The notes under the pieces: generated by a model | Databases searched by the model: none | Seen by the model: the letters and a program-made list of their open reading frames with translations, nothing else | Told to the model about the DNA's origin: nothing | Made by a program: the position numbers and the translations under genes | Source: Lolium rigidum | Taxonomy: Eukaryota; Streptophyta; Magnoliopsida; Poales; Poaceae | Assembly (NCBI RefSeq): GCF_022539505.1 | Contig: NC_061512.1 | Coordinates: forward strand, 150,271,962-150,335,961 | Reading direction: 5' to 3' | Length of the DNA: 64,000 nt | Part shown: positions 1 to 11,259 of the stretch, piece by piece | How positions within the stretch are numbered: the stretch's first letter is position 1 | Layout: each line of letters starts with the position of its first letter

Positions 1-915
1 ATACCCATCTCAGGAGAGATCAATGCAATGACCTTGCGAGACATGTCACCAACGCCACCACGACGCTAGACAGCTCCACCACCCTGCGCACGTCGAACAT
101 GACTGACGATGCTATCCCGCTGCACCACGTCACCGAGAATCGCCGTCTTCAACACGAAAGAAAAAAAGCCGCTCCACCTCAGGACACGCCAGCTTACATC
201 TGCTCCATAGACGATGCCCCCAGGAGGGAGAACGATGCCGTACACCGCCATTGCTCGATCCGGGATCGGATCTAGGATTTCTCCCGGAGCAGTCCAGGCT
301 AGGAGACGATATACATCAGCTGTGACAAGACCTCCAAGACGATGCCTCAACAGGGATATGACACGATGTGCCACCATCGATTGATCCGAAGGATCTAGGG
401 TTTCCCCCGGAGACTCTTGGTCGCAGACGGATGACAACCGTCCCGCAAGCTCGACGACGACAAAGGCGACCACCACCACATAGCGAGGACGCTGTCAACG
501 GGGCTGCGGGAGACGACCCGCCATCGCAAGGGAGACCAGGACGCCGCCACCAAACCAGGACCGCGGCCCTGGGTCCAACCTCCAGCCACCGTGAACGGTC
601 AGACTTGCCGCCGCCACACGTCTGCTACACCCACGCGTCGCCCCGCGCCGGTGATCCGCCCCGCCGAGGTTCCCGGCACCTACACCACGCCCTCGCTCCA
701 TAGAGAAGACGAGGGGGCGAGAGAGATCCCCGCCGCCGCCGGCGTTGACCAGGCTTTGCCTGGCCGTGCCCCTGGCGGCGGCGAGGGAGGATGGGGGTGG
801 GGGGAGAGGTGGGAGCGGGTGGTGGCGGCGGCTAGGGTTCTCTCCCTGGCGGAGGGAGAGCGTGTGCGCAAATTAAATGCAAAGTTTTCGCCAGTTCATG
901 TATCGGCGAGTTGAA
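1..915. other. GC-rich repeat-like segment, no supported gene
   Basis: Open frames occur on both strands here, but all are short, overlap one another, are rich in Arg/Pro/Gly and show no domain I recognise. High GC content removes stop codons, so these frames are probably by-products. The segment ends near 860-915 with a sharp drop to AT-rich sequence. It looks like GC-rich non-coding sequence attached to a grass transposon rather than a gene. What it belongs to is unknown. Confidence 0.4.
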
Positions 916-1099
916 TGTCTTCTTTCTTCAAATCAATTTGTTACTTTTTTTACTATATTAACTTGGCAAATGCAACTCCATTATGTAGGGCAAGTTTGAT
1001 ATGGGCGAGAATGATGATACGGCCAAAGATATGTGCATTGATATTTTACAGGGTTTAGTTCGGCAACACATATACATGCTTAAGAAGGAGTATTAGCCA

Positions 1100-1890
1100 A
1101 AGATTAAAAAACTTACTCTTAGAGAAGCTTATTTGAAAAAGCTAGATAATGTTGATAAGGACAGTTGAAAGAACTTGTCAACAGATGGTTTGATGAACAC
1201 TTTGAGCTACATGATTCATATTTATTTCACCTACAGCTACGTAATCCTTAAATATCTACTTTACAAAGTACTAAATTCTTTTTAATTAATGAACATAGAA
1301 AATATGTGGGACGAATCAAAAGAACCAAGAAGGTGTGAAGAAGAATCATAGAACTATATCTAGAAGCTACATTGCACACTATGAGCATGTTGTGAGTATT
1401 TCAGTTAACCCAGTGCAAATCTTACTTTTTCAGTGATGTAGTTCTAAATGTCCTCCTTATAAAAAGATAACTGCAGATGCACAAGAAGCTTATGTAAGAA
1501 TTATTATATACTGCCAATTTTTTCTAGTGAACAAGCTAACTTATTATATATATTTTTACACTACCCATTGAATGATTTTAAACTTTCTATAGGAAGAATG
1601 GTGCTAAGAAGAATGGGACCATGCCAGAAAAATCTGATGTGCAGATTATTGAAGAGGTCCTTCATGAGAAGAACGCGTCGAAAGCAAGAACTTTCCCCGG
1701 AAGGATGGGCGTGACGGACTGTAGAATAAAGAACGCTGTTTCAACAGCACGCGAGAGAGATTTAGAACAAAGACTTGCAGATCAGGAGGAACATGCAGTA
1801 CATGCAGCACAGAGGTATAAGGATATGACGGAAAATAGGATGCACGCCCATGATGTGATACTTGATGATCTGAGAAAGGAGCATGAATAA
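1100..1890 (+). mobile_element. CACTA (En/Spm) Transposase_24-like ORF remnant
   Basis: The plus strand encodes pieces resembling the plant Transposase_24 (Ptta/En-Spm) ORF: a degenerate stretch around 1330-1395 ending in SRSYIAHYEHV, then from about 1594 a frame containing KKNGTMPEKSDVQIIEEVL. From about 1720 to 1890 the frame is Ala/Glu/Arg-rich and predicted coiled coil, typical of this protein's C-terminus. AT-rich sequence with stops (1396-1590) lies between the pieces and may be an intron. No CACTA termini were found next to it, so this is an isolated relic. The family assignment rests on recalled motif likeness only. Confidence 0.5.
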
Positions 1891-2464
1891 AAGAGTGCAG
1901 CTATCATAAAAAAAAAAACAGGAAGAGAAGGATTTGGAATATTAAAAGAGGCACCAAGAATTAGATGCTCTAATGAACCAGCTACTAGTAAGGACGACGC
2001 AACAACAATCCCAGAGCAACTAAAGATCTGCGCCATCATCCTGATGCATTGTTCATCACTATCAAATGTTACAAGCTTATTTTTTATGTCTTCTTCATAG
2101 TGTCATTTGTGTTACAACTCTATCTGCGTGTCATAATTAATTTCTATGTGTGTGTCAGTATATGCTATAAAATATTTTCGGTGCCAATTTATGTGCCAAT
2201 TATAATTGTTTTAGAATTTCGTTGAGCATTTCAAATTATGCAAATTGTAATATTATTATATTCAAACCATGACGGAAATTATCACATCATCACCCAACGA
2301 CCGCAACTTGTTGGTCCCACTTGGAAGCAACGTGCCAATCCACCTTTCAAAATCGTTCTAGTCCCAGAACCATCCGGTCCCGCTATCAGAACTGTCACGG
2401 GTCCAACATTTCAGCACCGTCACAGTCCCACCTTCCAGGAACATCCAATCACACCTGCTATTAC
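1891..2464. other. Non-coding repeat-like sequence
   Basis: There is no supported gene. The segment 2270-2460 is rich in short GGTCCCAC/CCAGAACC-like blocks, which could be degenerate subterminal repeats of the same CACTA relic. No terminus could be identified. Confidence 0.3.
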
Positions 2465-3755
2465 TGATGGTGCTTATCGTAACGCCGATTTCACACTGTT
2501 GGGGAACCTGCAAGTGGAAGGTATGATGAGCACATACTGGACTTGAATAAGGAAATAAAGCAGCCATATGCATCTTTTTGATGCAGAGGCTGGGGCATAT
2601 CCCCATTTCGAAAAAAAGGTATGATGAGCACAGTAGCAAGTTTTTCCTCAGAAAGAAAACGAAGATTTAATCGATCAGTAGGAGAAAGGCGTGACTTCTA
2701 AAGGTGTTGCTAGCTGACTAGTAGCAGGGCGCACTAACGGTGTCAGCAACAACGTGGAACATACACACAACACAACAAAAGTATTTTGCCCCAACTTACA
2801 GTGAGGTTGTCAATCTCACCGGTTTGCTGAACACAAAGGATTAGACGTATCAAGTGGAAAGAGATGTTTGCAGAAAGTAAACAGAACAAGAATTGCAGTA
2901 AAATTTATCAGTAAAGGAAACAGGACCGGGGTCCATAGTTCACTAGAGGTGTCTCTCCATAAAGATAAATATCATGTTGGGTGAACAAATTACAGTTGGA
3001 CAATTGACAGAATATCGACCATACATGACAAGATGATTACTGTGAGATTTGATTGGGCAATACAACATAATATATAGACCGTAATCCAACTGCGTCTATG
3101 ACTAATAATCCACCTTCCGTTTATCGTCCAAACCCCTTTCAGTATTAAGTTGCAAGCAACAGATTATCTCATTAAGCAATGTGTGTAAAGTAAACAATAG
3201 AATTACGCTCGGATAAAGCATTGTTGTTTTCTCCTAGTAGCAACATCACATCTATAATCTTAGAAGTTATTGTCACTCTCCTAGAAAACTAGAGGCATGA
3301 ACCTATTATCGAGCATCAATACCCTCTCTTGGAGTCACAAGTGTCCACTTGGCCAGAGTTTCTACTAGCGACGGAGAGCATGCAAGAACACAAAAAACAT
3401 ATGACATGAATATACAATTAATCCCAACATAGTATACAAGATGATCTGGATCATGTAGGCCAGCTCACAAGATCTATACATGAAGCACAAAGTGGAGAAG
3501 CGAACAATCTACATACTGCTATGGACCAATATTCCAGAGATGAACTACTCACGCATCACTTCAGAGGCGGGCATGATGACGTAGATGCCTTCGGCGATGA
3601 TTTCCCCCTCCAGCAGGGTGCTGGGAAGAGCTTCAGAACCCCCCGAAATGGGTTCTGCGATGGCGGCCGCGACGGAACTTTTTGTGGATGGAGGCTCGGG
3701 TATCTAGGGTTTTCACGAGAAGATGTATAATAGGTGGATGAATTAGGCTCGGGTA
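2465..3755 (-). mobile_element. Gypsy LTR (family B), minus-strand truncated copy
   Basis: Read on the minus strand, this matches the 3' LTR at 46686-48283. Shared blocks include the accepted-strand string ACCGGGGTCCATAGTTCACT (2927-2946), the stretch around 2640-2690 that pairs with 48180-48230, and the block 3500-3560 that pairs with 47225-47290. The copy runs from near the LTR 3' end (about 2465) to its promoter region (about 3755), where it breaks off before the TGATACG terminus. A tiny LINE is inserted in it at 2535-2617. Confidence 0.75.
2520..2632 (+). mobile_element. 83 bp 5'-truncated LINE with target-site duplication
   Basis: The direct repeat GGTATGATGAGCACA occurs at 2520-2534 and 2618-2632 and brackets 83 bp ending in CCCCATTTCGAAAAAAA. 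That is the usual 3' end style of grass LINEs: a GATGCAGAGGC-like block, a CCCC/TTTCG motif and an A-tail. The surrounding LTR carries the repeated block only once in its homologue (rc of 48221-48240), so the repeat is a true target-site duplication. No coding sequence remains. Confidence 0.8.
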
Positions 3756-3759
3756 TCTA

Positions 3760-5277
3760 GGTTTTCATTGTTATATGGTTGGAAACGGAAAATGCCGCAT
3801 GTGGTAAATGGTTTAATGTCTTGAATAATGTGATACTTGGCAATTGTTGTGCTCATATACATCATGTTTAAGCTCTTGCATCATGTACCTTGTACCCATT
3901 AATGAATAACTACATAGAGCTTGCTAAAATTTGCTTTGCATAATTGGTCTCTCTAAGGTCTAGATAATTTCTAGTATTGGTTTGAACAACAAGGAAGACG
4001 GTGTAGAGTCTTATAATGTTTACAATATGTCTTTTATGTGAGTTTTGCTGCACCGGTTCATCCTTGTGTTTGTTTCAAATAACCTTGCTAGCCTAAACCT
4101 TGTATCGAGAGGGAATACTTCGCATGCATCCAAAATCCTTGAGCCAACCACTATGCCATTTGTGTCCACCATACCTACCTACTACATGGTATTTCTCCGC
4201 CATTCCAAAGTAAATTGCTTGAGTGCTACCTTTAAATAATTCAAAATTTATCACCTCCGATTTGTGTCAATGTTTTATAGCTCATGAGGAAGTATGTGGT
4301 GTTTATCTTTCATTCTTGTTGGGCAACTTTCACCAATGGACTAGTGGCTTCATCCGCTTATCCAATAATTTTGCAAAAAGAGCTGGCAATGGGATTCCCG
4401 AGTCCCAAATTAATTAACCTAAATAGACACTCCTCCATGGTATGTGATTGTTGGACGGCACCCGAAGGATTCGGTTAGCCATGGCTTGAGAAAGCAAAGG
4501 TGGGGAGGAGTGTCATCATAACAAAACTAAAATAAAAAGGCACTCCTTCATGGTATGAGATTGTTGGCCGGCACCCGAGGATTCGGTTAGCCATGGTTTG
4601 TGAAAGAAAGGTTGGAAGGAGTGCCACCCAAAAATAAAAATAATTCATGGGAGCCGCTCTTTGAAGGTTTGTCCGGCAAGGGGGTTAGAGTGCCCACTAC
4701 CATTCGTTGACAACAACAAACACCTCTCAAAATTTTACTTTTATGCTCTCTTTATGTTTTCAAAACCAAAGCTCTAGCACAAATATAGCAATCAATGCTT
4801 CCCTCTGCGAAGGGCCATTCTTTTACTTTTATGTTGAGTCAGTTCACCTATCTCTCTCCACCTCAAGAAGCAAACACTTGTGTGAACTGTGCATTGATTC
4901 CTACATACTTGCATATTGCACTTGTAATATTACTTTACATTGACAATATCCATGAGATATACATGTTATAAGTTGAAAGCAACCGCTGAAACTTAATCTT
5001 CCTTTGTGTTGCTTCAATACCTTTACTATGAATTTATTGCTTTATGAGTTAACTCTTATGCAAGACATATTGATGCTTGTCTTGAAAGTACTATTCATGA
5101 AAAGTCTTTGCTTTATGATTCAGTTGTTTACTCACGTCATTACCATTGTTTTGATCGCTGCATTCATTACATGTGTTTACAATAGTATGATCAAGGTTAT
5201 GATGGCATGTCACTCCAGAAATTATCTTTGTTATCGTTTACCTGCTCGGGACGAGCAGGAACTAAGCTTGGGGATGC
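3760..5277 (+). mobile_element. Gypsy internal non-coding region upstream of a 3' LTR
   Basis: This region is collinear with 45020-46685: both contain GGTTGGAAACGGAAAATG-like and GTCTTGAATAATNTGATACT-like blocks and the same order of further blocks. It ends in the polypurine-like string AACTAAGCTTGGGGATGC directly before the LTR. No gag or pol coding remains. The small open frames (for example 5004-5330) are by-products. The left edge is a rearranged junction with the opposite-strand LTR copy. Confidence 0.75.
5258..5277 (+). promoter_or_regulatory. Polypurine tract (plus-strand primer site)
   Basis: The string GGAACTAAGCTTGGGGATGC immediately precedes the LTR terminus TGATACG. The same string precedes the LTR at 46686, as expected for the primer site of second-strand synthesis. 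Confidence 0.65.
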
Positions 5278-6993
5278 TGATACGTCTCCGACGTGTCGAT
5301 AATTTCTTATGTTCCATGCCACATTATTGATGATATCTACATGTTTTATGCATACTTTATGTCATATTTATGCGTTTTCCGGAACTAACCTATTGACGAG
5401 ATGCCGAAGGGTCGATTCTTTGTTTTCTGCTGTTTTTGGTTTCGAAATCGTAGTAAGGAAATATTCTCGGAATCGGACGAAATCAACGCCCAGCATCTTA
5501 GGATTGCATGAAGCTTCCAGAACACCCGAGAGCCGCCAGAGGGGGGCCACAGGCCCACCAGATGGTAGGCCGGCGCGGCCAGAGGGGGGGCCGCGCCCCC
5601 CTGTTGTGTCGTCGCCTCGTCGACCCTCCGACTCCGCCTCTTCGCCTATATAAAGGTCCCTGACCTAAAACCTCGAGACGGAAAAGCCACGGTACGAGAA
5701 ACCTTCCAGAGCCGCCGCCATCGCGAAGCCAAGATGCGGGGACAGGAGTCTCCGTTCCGGCACGCCGCCAGGACGGGGAAGTGGCCCCGGAAGGCTCCTC
5801 CATCGACACCACCGCCATCTTCATCAACGCTGCTGTCTCCCATGAGGAGGGAGTAGTTCTCCATCGAGGCTAAGGGGCTGTACCGGTAGCTATGTTGTTC
5901 ATCTCTCTCCTATGTACTTCAATACAATAATCTCATGAGCTGCCTTACATGATTGAGATTCATATGATGATGCTTGTAATCTAGATGTCATTATGCTAGT
6001 CAAGTGGGTTTTACTTATGTGATCTCCGGAGACTCCTTGTCCCACGTGTGTAAAGGTGACGAGTGTGTGCACCGTGTGGGTCTCTTAGGCTATATTTCAC
6101 GGAATACTTATTCACTGTTATGAATGGCATAGTGAAGTGCTTATTTATATCCCTTTATGATTGCAATGTGTTTTGTATCACAATTTATACGTGTGCTACT
6201 CTAGTGATGTTATTAAAGTAGTTTATTCCTCCTGCACGGTGTAATGGTGACAGTGTGTGCATCGTGTAGTACTTGGCGTAGGCTATGATTGTGATCTCTT
6301 GTAGATTATGAAGTTAACTATTTCTATGATGGTATTGATGTGATCTATGCCTCCTTTCGTAGCGTGAAGGTGACAGTGTGCATGCTATGTTAGTACTTGG
6401 TTTGGTTATGTTGATCTGGCGTGCACTCTAAGGTTATTTAAACATGAACATCGAATATTGTGGAGCTTGTTAACTCCGACATTGAGGGTTCGTGTAATCC
6501 TACACTGTTAGTGGTGTTCATCATCCAACAAGAGAGTGTAGAGTCTAGCATCTATCTATTTATTCTGTTATGTGATCAATGTTGAGAGTGTCCACTAGTG
6601 AAAGTATGATCCCTAGGCCTTGTTCCTAAATACTGCTACCGCTGCTTGTTTCTTGTTTCTACTGCATCTGTACTTCCTGCAATATTACCACCATCAACCA
6701 CACGCCGGCCGAGCACTTTTACGGCGCCGTTACTACTGCTCATATATATTCATACCACCTGTATTTCACTATCTCTTCGCCGAACTAGTGCACCTATTAG
6801 GTGTGTTGGGGACACAAGAGACTTCTTGCTTTGTGGTTGCAGGGTTGCTTGAGAGGGATATCTTTGTCCTCTTCCTCCCTGAGTTCGATAAACCTTGGAT
6901 GATCCACTTAAGGGAAACTTGCTGCTGTTCTACAAACCTCTGCTCTTGGAGGCCCAACACTGTCTACAAGAATAGAAGCACTCGTAGACATCA
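5278..6993 (+). mobile_element. Gypsy LTR (family A), apparently complete, 1716 bp
   Basis: The LTR begins TGATACGTCTCCGACG just after the polypurine tract and ends GCACTCGTAGACATCA, the terminal form I recognise from abundant grass Gypsy elements, giving TG...CA ends. A TATATAAA promoter box lies at 5647-5654, downstream of a GC-rich block. The family's usual primer-binding site (TGGCGCCGTTGCC type) does not follow it, so this is a 3' LTR. Its first roughly 220 bp resemble the family B LTR at 46686, but the rest does not. Confidence 0.85.
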
Positions 6994-7690
6994 GACTCCA
7001 CCTAGCATGGCCGGCCAACCAAGGGGTGGAGGAGTCCCAGGTGGACTCCACCATAGGTGGCCGGCCACCCCCCCCCAAGGAAGGGGTGGGAGTTCCACCT
7101 TGAGTAGGAGTCCCACCTTGGGTAGGTTTCGTCCTTATGGCAAGTTTTGAGTTGGGGTCTTATTCGAAGACTTGGAGTCAAATTCTTGGGGGTTCCACCT
7201 ATATAATGAGGAGCAAGGGGAGGGGGCCGGCCACACCAAAGCCTCCTTGGCCGCACCCCTTTAGTGGCCGACGCCCCCTCTCCCCAAACCCTGGCCGCCT
7301 CTCCTCCTCCACCTCTCCCGCATACGCTTTGGCGAAGCCCTGCCGGAGATCTCCACCACCACCGCCACCACGCCGTCGTGCTGCCGGGATTCCGAGGAGG
7401 ATCTACTACTTCCGCTGCCCGCTGGAACGGGGAGAAGGACGTCTTCATCAACACCGAACGTGTGACCGAGTACGGGGTGCTACCCGACTGTGGCACCGTC
7501 AAGATCTTCTATGCGCTTTTGAAAGCGGCAAGTGATCATCTTCTGCAACAACGAGATCTAATCTCGTAGGCTTTGGAAATCATCAAGGGTTAGTCTCGTG
7601 ATCCCCTCGTTGCTACCATCTTCTAGATTGCATCTTGGCTTGGTTTTCGTTCTTGCGGTAGGAAATTTTTTGTTTTCTATGCTACGAATC
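6994..7690 (+). mobile_element. Copia LTR fragment (Angela/WIS/BARE-like)
   Basis: The sequence contains GGCCGGCCACCCCCCCCCAA, a TATATAATGAGGA promoter block (about 7200), the CGAACGTGTGACCGAGTACG block, and the end block TTTTTTGTTTTCTATGCTAC. All are in the order I know from the 3' half of Angela/WIS-type Copia LTRs. The TGTTGGA start and the methionine-tRNA primer site are both missing, so only part of one LTR survives. The open frames at 7137-7535 and 7264-7569 are by-products of LTR sequence. Confidence 0.7.
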
Positions 7691-8010
7691 CCATTACCTC
7701 TTGGATATTTCTTGGGGTGCAGGGGCATCCCCAAGCTTGAGCTTTTGTCCATTCTTCATCTCATCACATTATTCTTCTCTCCCTACACTTGAAAACATCC
7801 TACACACAAAACTTCACACAATTCTTTATTAGCAGCATTAGTATAATCAAAATAAACACCCGGGTTCAGTATTAACATATATCAAACATCTATTAAAGCA
7901 TTAGCTACGGTAGCAACCTTTCAAAAAGCTCTTTGATTAAAACAACTAAAAAAAGAGATTTAAGAGGCAAATGAAAATAGTGCAGAAATCGGTCAACACA
8001 GAACAGCAGG
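7691..8010 (-). mobile_element. Gypsy internal fragment, minus strand
   Basis: On the minus strand this carries the AAGCTTGGGGATGCCCC string (about 7719-7735) seen twice at 44700-44780, and a CTACNGTAGCAACCT-like block (about 7900-7920) also present at 44190. It lies between the Copia LTR piece and the family B LTR copy. Nothing codes for protein. Confidence 0.5.
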
Positions 8011-9245
8011 TAAATAGCATGTTGGGTGAACAAAACAGGACCGGGGTCCACAGTTCACTAGAGGTGTCTCTCCATAAAGATAAATAGCATGTTGGGTGAA
8101 CAAATTATAGCTGGCCAATTGATGGAATATCGACCATACATGACAAGATGATTACTTAAGATATGATTGGGCATAACAAGATAATACATAGATCGTAATC
8201 CAAGTGCGTTGATGACTAATAATCCACCTTCCGGTTATCGTCCGAACCCCTTTCAGTATTAAGTTGCAACGAACAGATTATCGCATTAAGTAATGTGTGT
8301 AAAGTAAATAATAGAATTACCCTCGGATGAAACATTGTTGTTTTCTCCCTAGTAGCAACAACACATCTACAATCTTAGAAGTTATTGTCACTCTCCCAGA
8401 AACTAGAGGCATGAACCTACTATCGAGCATAAATACCCCATCTTGGAGTCATAAGTGTCCACTTGGCCAGAGTTTTTACTAGCAACGAAGAGCATGCAAG
8501 ATCACAAATAACATATGCCATGAATATATAATCAATCTCAGCATAGTATACAATATTAATCGGATCTCAACAAACGCATCATATAGGATTATATAAAGAT
8601 GATCTTGATCATGTATGGCAGCTCACAAGATCTATACATGAAGCACAAATTGGAGAAGACAACTATCTAGCTACTGCTATGGACCCATAGTCCAGGGATG
8701 AACTACTCAGACATCACTTCGAAGGCAGGCATGGCGATGTAGATGCCTCCGGCGATGATTTCCCCCTCCGGTAGGGTGCCGGGAAGAGCTTCAGAACCCC
8801 CGAGATGGGTTATGCGATGGCGGCCGCGACAGAACTTTTCGTGGATGGAGGCTTGGGTATCCAGGGTTTTTCTGAGAAGATGTATAAATAGGCGGAGGAA
8901 TTAGGTTGGTGGGGGTGTCTGGGGGGCCCACACCCCCTCGGCGCGGGCCAAGGCTAGGCCGCGCCAAGGGTAGGTCTGGCCACCATGTGGCACTTCCTCG
9001 ACCCCCCTCTTGATTTCGTCTTCGTTTCGGTAAAATATTGTCTTCGGCTTTTGTTTCGTCCAATTCCGAGAATATTTTCTGTACAACTTTTCTGAAATAC
9101 AAAAACAGCTGACACTGTGGCATCTTGTTAATAGTTAGTGCTGGAAATCATGTAAAAGCGCAACGAACTGTAAGCAAAACATATATTAATTGTTGTAAAA
9201 CAAGCATTGAACATCAAAAATTATAGATACTTTTGAGACGTATCA
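8011..9245 (-). mobile_element. Gypsy LTR (family B), minus-strand copy with intact 5' terminus
   Basis: The minus strand starts TGATACGTCTCAAAAG at 9245 and runs left to about 8011. It shares the 46686-48283 LTR blocks, including the AGTCCAGGGATGAACTACTCA region (about 8690-8710) and the ACCGGGGTCCACAGTTCACT string (8040-8059). The last roughly 350 bp of the LTR are missing. The string TAGCATGTTGGGTGAACAAA appears twice (about 8016 and 8086) where the sister copies have it once. The minus-strand frames at 8791-9123 and 8901-9086 lie within LTR sequence and are not genes. Confidence 0.8.
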
Positions 9246-11068
9246 ATCAACATCTAGACCGACATGACATAATGTCACGTCACAACCTTCAGGACCCACT
9301 CGCCAGCATCCATATCAGCACCGGACGGCCCGTGATAATCCAAACAAGCGCACGCCATGTGTTTAGCCCACGTGATAGAGCAGACCAAATCTGTAAATTA
9401 AGCGAGCCAACTGCACTATTAGAATCAACTAGCACAGTGGCCCTCGCACTTGCGAGGGCAACATCTAAAAATGTCTGCATACTTTTAGAATTCTATAGTC
9501 ATGATAAATACTATGCTACGTGCGCAAAAATATCTTTATAATCCTTAGTTTCAAAAATGTCTTTATAATCTTTAGTTTCTGGGTGAAATTTTACTTTACC
9601 TATTGGGGTAAAAATACCATATCATTAGCTATACATGACGTTTAGTACATGGTGATATTATATTTGTTTATGGCACTAAATCATATAGCGAGCTAGCATG
9701 TAGATTTTGTGTGTTGTTACATTAGTGCACGGTTAAGAATAAGATTAAATTTATCGATATTAGCTTAGCGTGGCCTGCTGGTTCCTCATAATATTTATTG
9801 ATGCCAAAGTTCCAAACAAAATTGTTGTTACTATTCAAACTATTATATTCTCGTCTAACTCACACTATTATCTAAAGTATAATAAAAATAATATTTGAGC
9901 TGCATTAAGATTTCTTACCTTTTATTCATTATTCCACCCATCATAATATTACATGGCGTCCTAAGAGTGTGCAATTGAACTCATCTATTTTTTTGTAACT
10001 TCAAGCATACACTAAGGCATCTGGCTTTATCTCGTCGCTAAACCATTAGATTTATCATCAAAAATAGCTTCAAATATTTTGTATTTTCCTAGAATATACA
10101 TACAAAATATATTTCAAGTTGCATACTGATGGTTTTGTTCATATCAAAATGGCATGTATATATTTTGGAAAGAAACGATTAAATTATGGAACTGATATTA
10201 TATTGTTTCCTATTGTGATGAAAACCATACAAATCTAAGAGGTCCCAATAGAAGTTACTTATAAATTCAAGCATGTCAATACGATATAGACTATTAATAA
10301 TATTTTACTATAATAAGTTATGTTACTTAATTTATTACTTAGGACTAATATCTTATCAATGTCATATTAATTAAAAATATATAGTATATGTCACTAACTT
10401 TTACTGTAAAATGTTGTATGCATGTTTTTCCCAATTTCCATGGATTTTAACGGATCATTGACACAATATGATTTGTCAAGATTAATTATTTGTATTGTAT
10501 TCACTCGTAGCTATTACCAATTTTTTTGTGCCAAGAATGTACTTATTGTTTGGAAATGGAATTATACTTCAAAAAATAGTCATATACCAGACAAAGTAAG
10601 TTAATATTCGTATATTCTCGGTTTTCATACTCAATAATGTCAAAATGGCTATAGTTGGCTTGCCATTTCTCTTTCGTTTTATGCTTTAGTGTAATTTCTA
10701 TAGGTTGTAGTCCAATGATCATCTCTTTTCTTAAACTACTCATGAAAAAATAGGAATAGTAACAAAATTTACATTAACCATGATATACCATTATTGGGGA
10801 TAATTCCAGGTAAGTTTTAAATATTTAGTTATTTATATAAAATCTAGGAATTTTAAGTTTTCTACTTCGCTCCCTTTCTCATCCATGGATACTAGAATCA
10901 GTTTTTAAAATTTATGATGGAACCAGCAGTCTCCGATCTTTTTTTCCCCACCAAAATCTTAGATTTTTTTTTTGTATTCGTATAAAATCTAGATCATTCA
11001 ATCTTAGTAAGTATTGGAACTTATATTTTTATTATGTAATCATATATTGTAACATGTCAAATGACCTA
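9246..11068. other. AT-rich intergenic sequence, no gene seen
   Basis: Apart from a GC-richer patch at 9240-9480 with a small hairpin (9441-9458: CCCTCGCA, 2 nt loop, TGCGAGGG), the sequence is strongly AT-rich and full of stops. No coding region, RNA gene or recognisable element was found. It may include decayed MITEs. Confidence 0.4.
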
Positions 11069-11259
11069 TTATACTTAGGCTTGTGCATCCGTAGACCCCC
11101 AAGCCTCAAAACAGTGTAAACCCTTGATAGGGTATCATGGTATCGTTTAATCTCCGCCATCCTACCTTTAATTATGAATATGTATCTCAGTTGTCCTTAT
11201 GTTCCACTCAATAAAACCTTTCAGCCTTGGGGTCTATGAAAACATAAGCCTTATACTTA
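11069..11259. mobile_element. Mutator-type MITE, 173 bp, perfect 9 bp TSD
   Basis: The element at 11078-11250 starts GGCTTGTGCATCCGTAGACC and ends in the near-complement GGTCTATGAAAACATAAGCC, giving imperfect inverted repeats of about 30 bp. It is flanked by the identical 9 bp direct repeat TTATACTTA (11069-11077 and 11251-11259). A 9 bp duplication is characteristic of Mutator-like elements. It has no coding capacity and is therefore non-autonomous. Confidence 0.8.

Noticed and set aside
66..479. 137-codon minus-strand frame as a gene
   Set aside because: No domain, overlapping frames on the other strand, repeat-like GC-rich setting.
6620..7150. 176-codon plus-strand frame
   Set aside because: It spans the end of one Gypsy LTR and the start of a Copia LTR piece; it is not a coding unit.
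9441..9458. Hairpin CCCTCGCA/TGCGAGGG as a terminator or Helitron end
   Set aside because: No CTRR end or TC start could be paired with it; an 8 bp stem alone is weak evidence.
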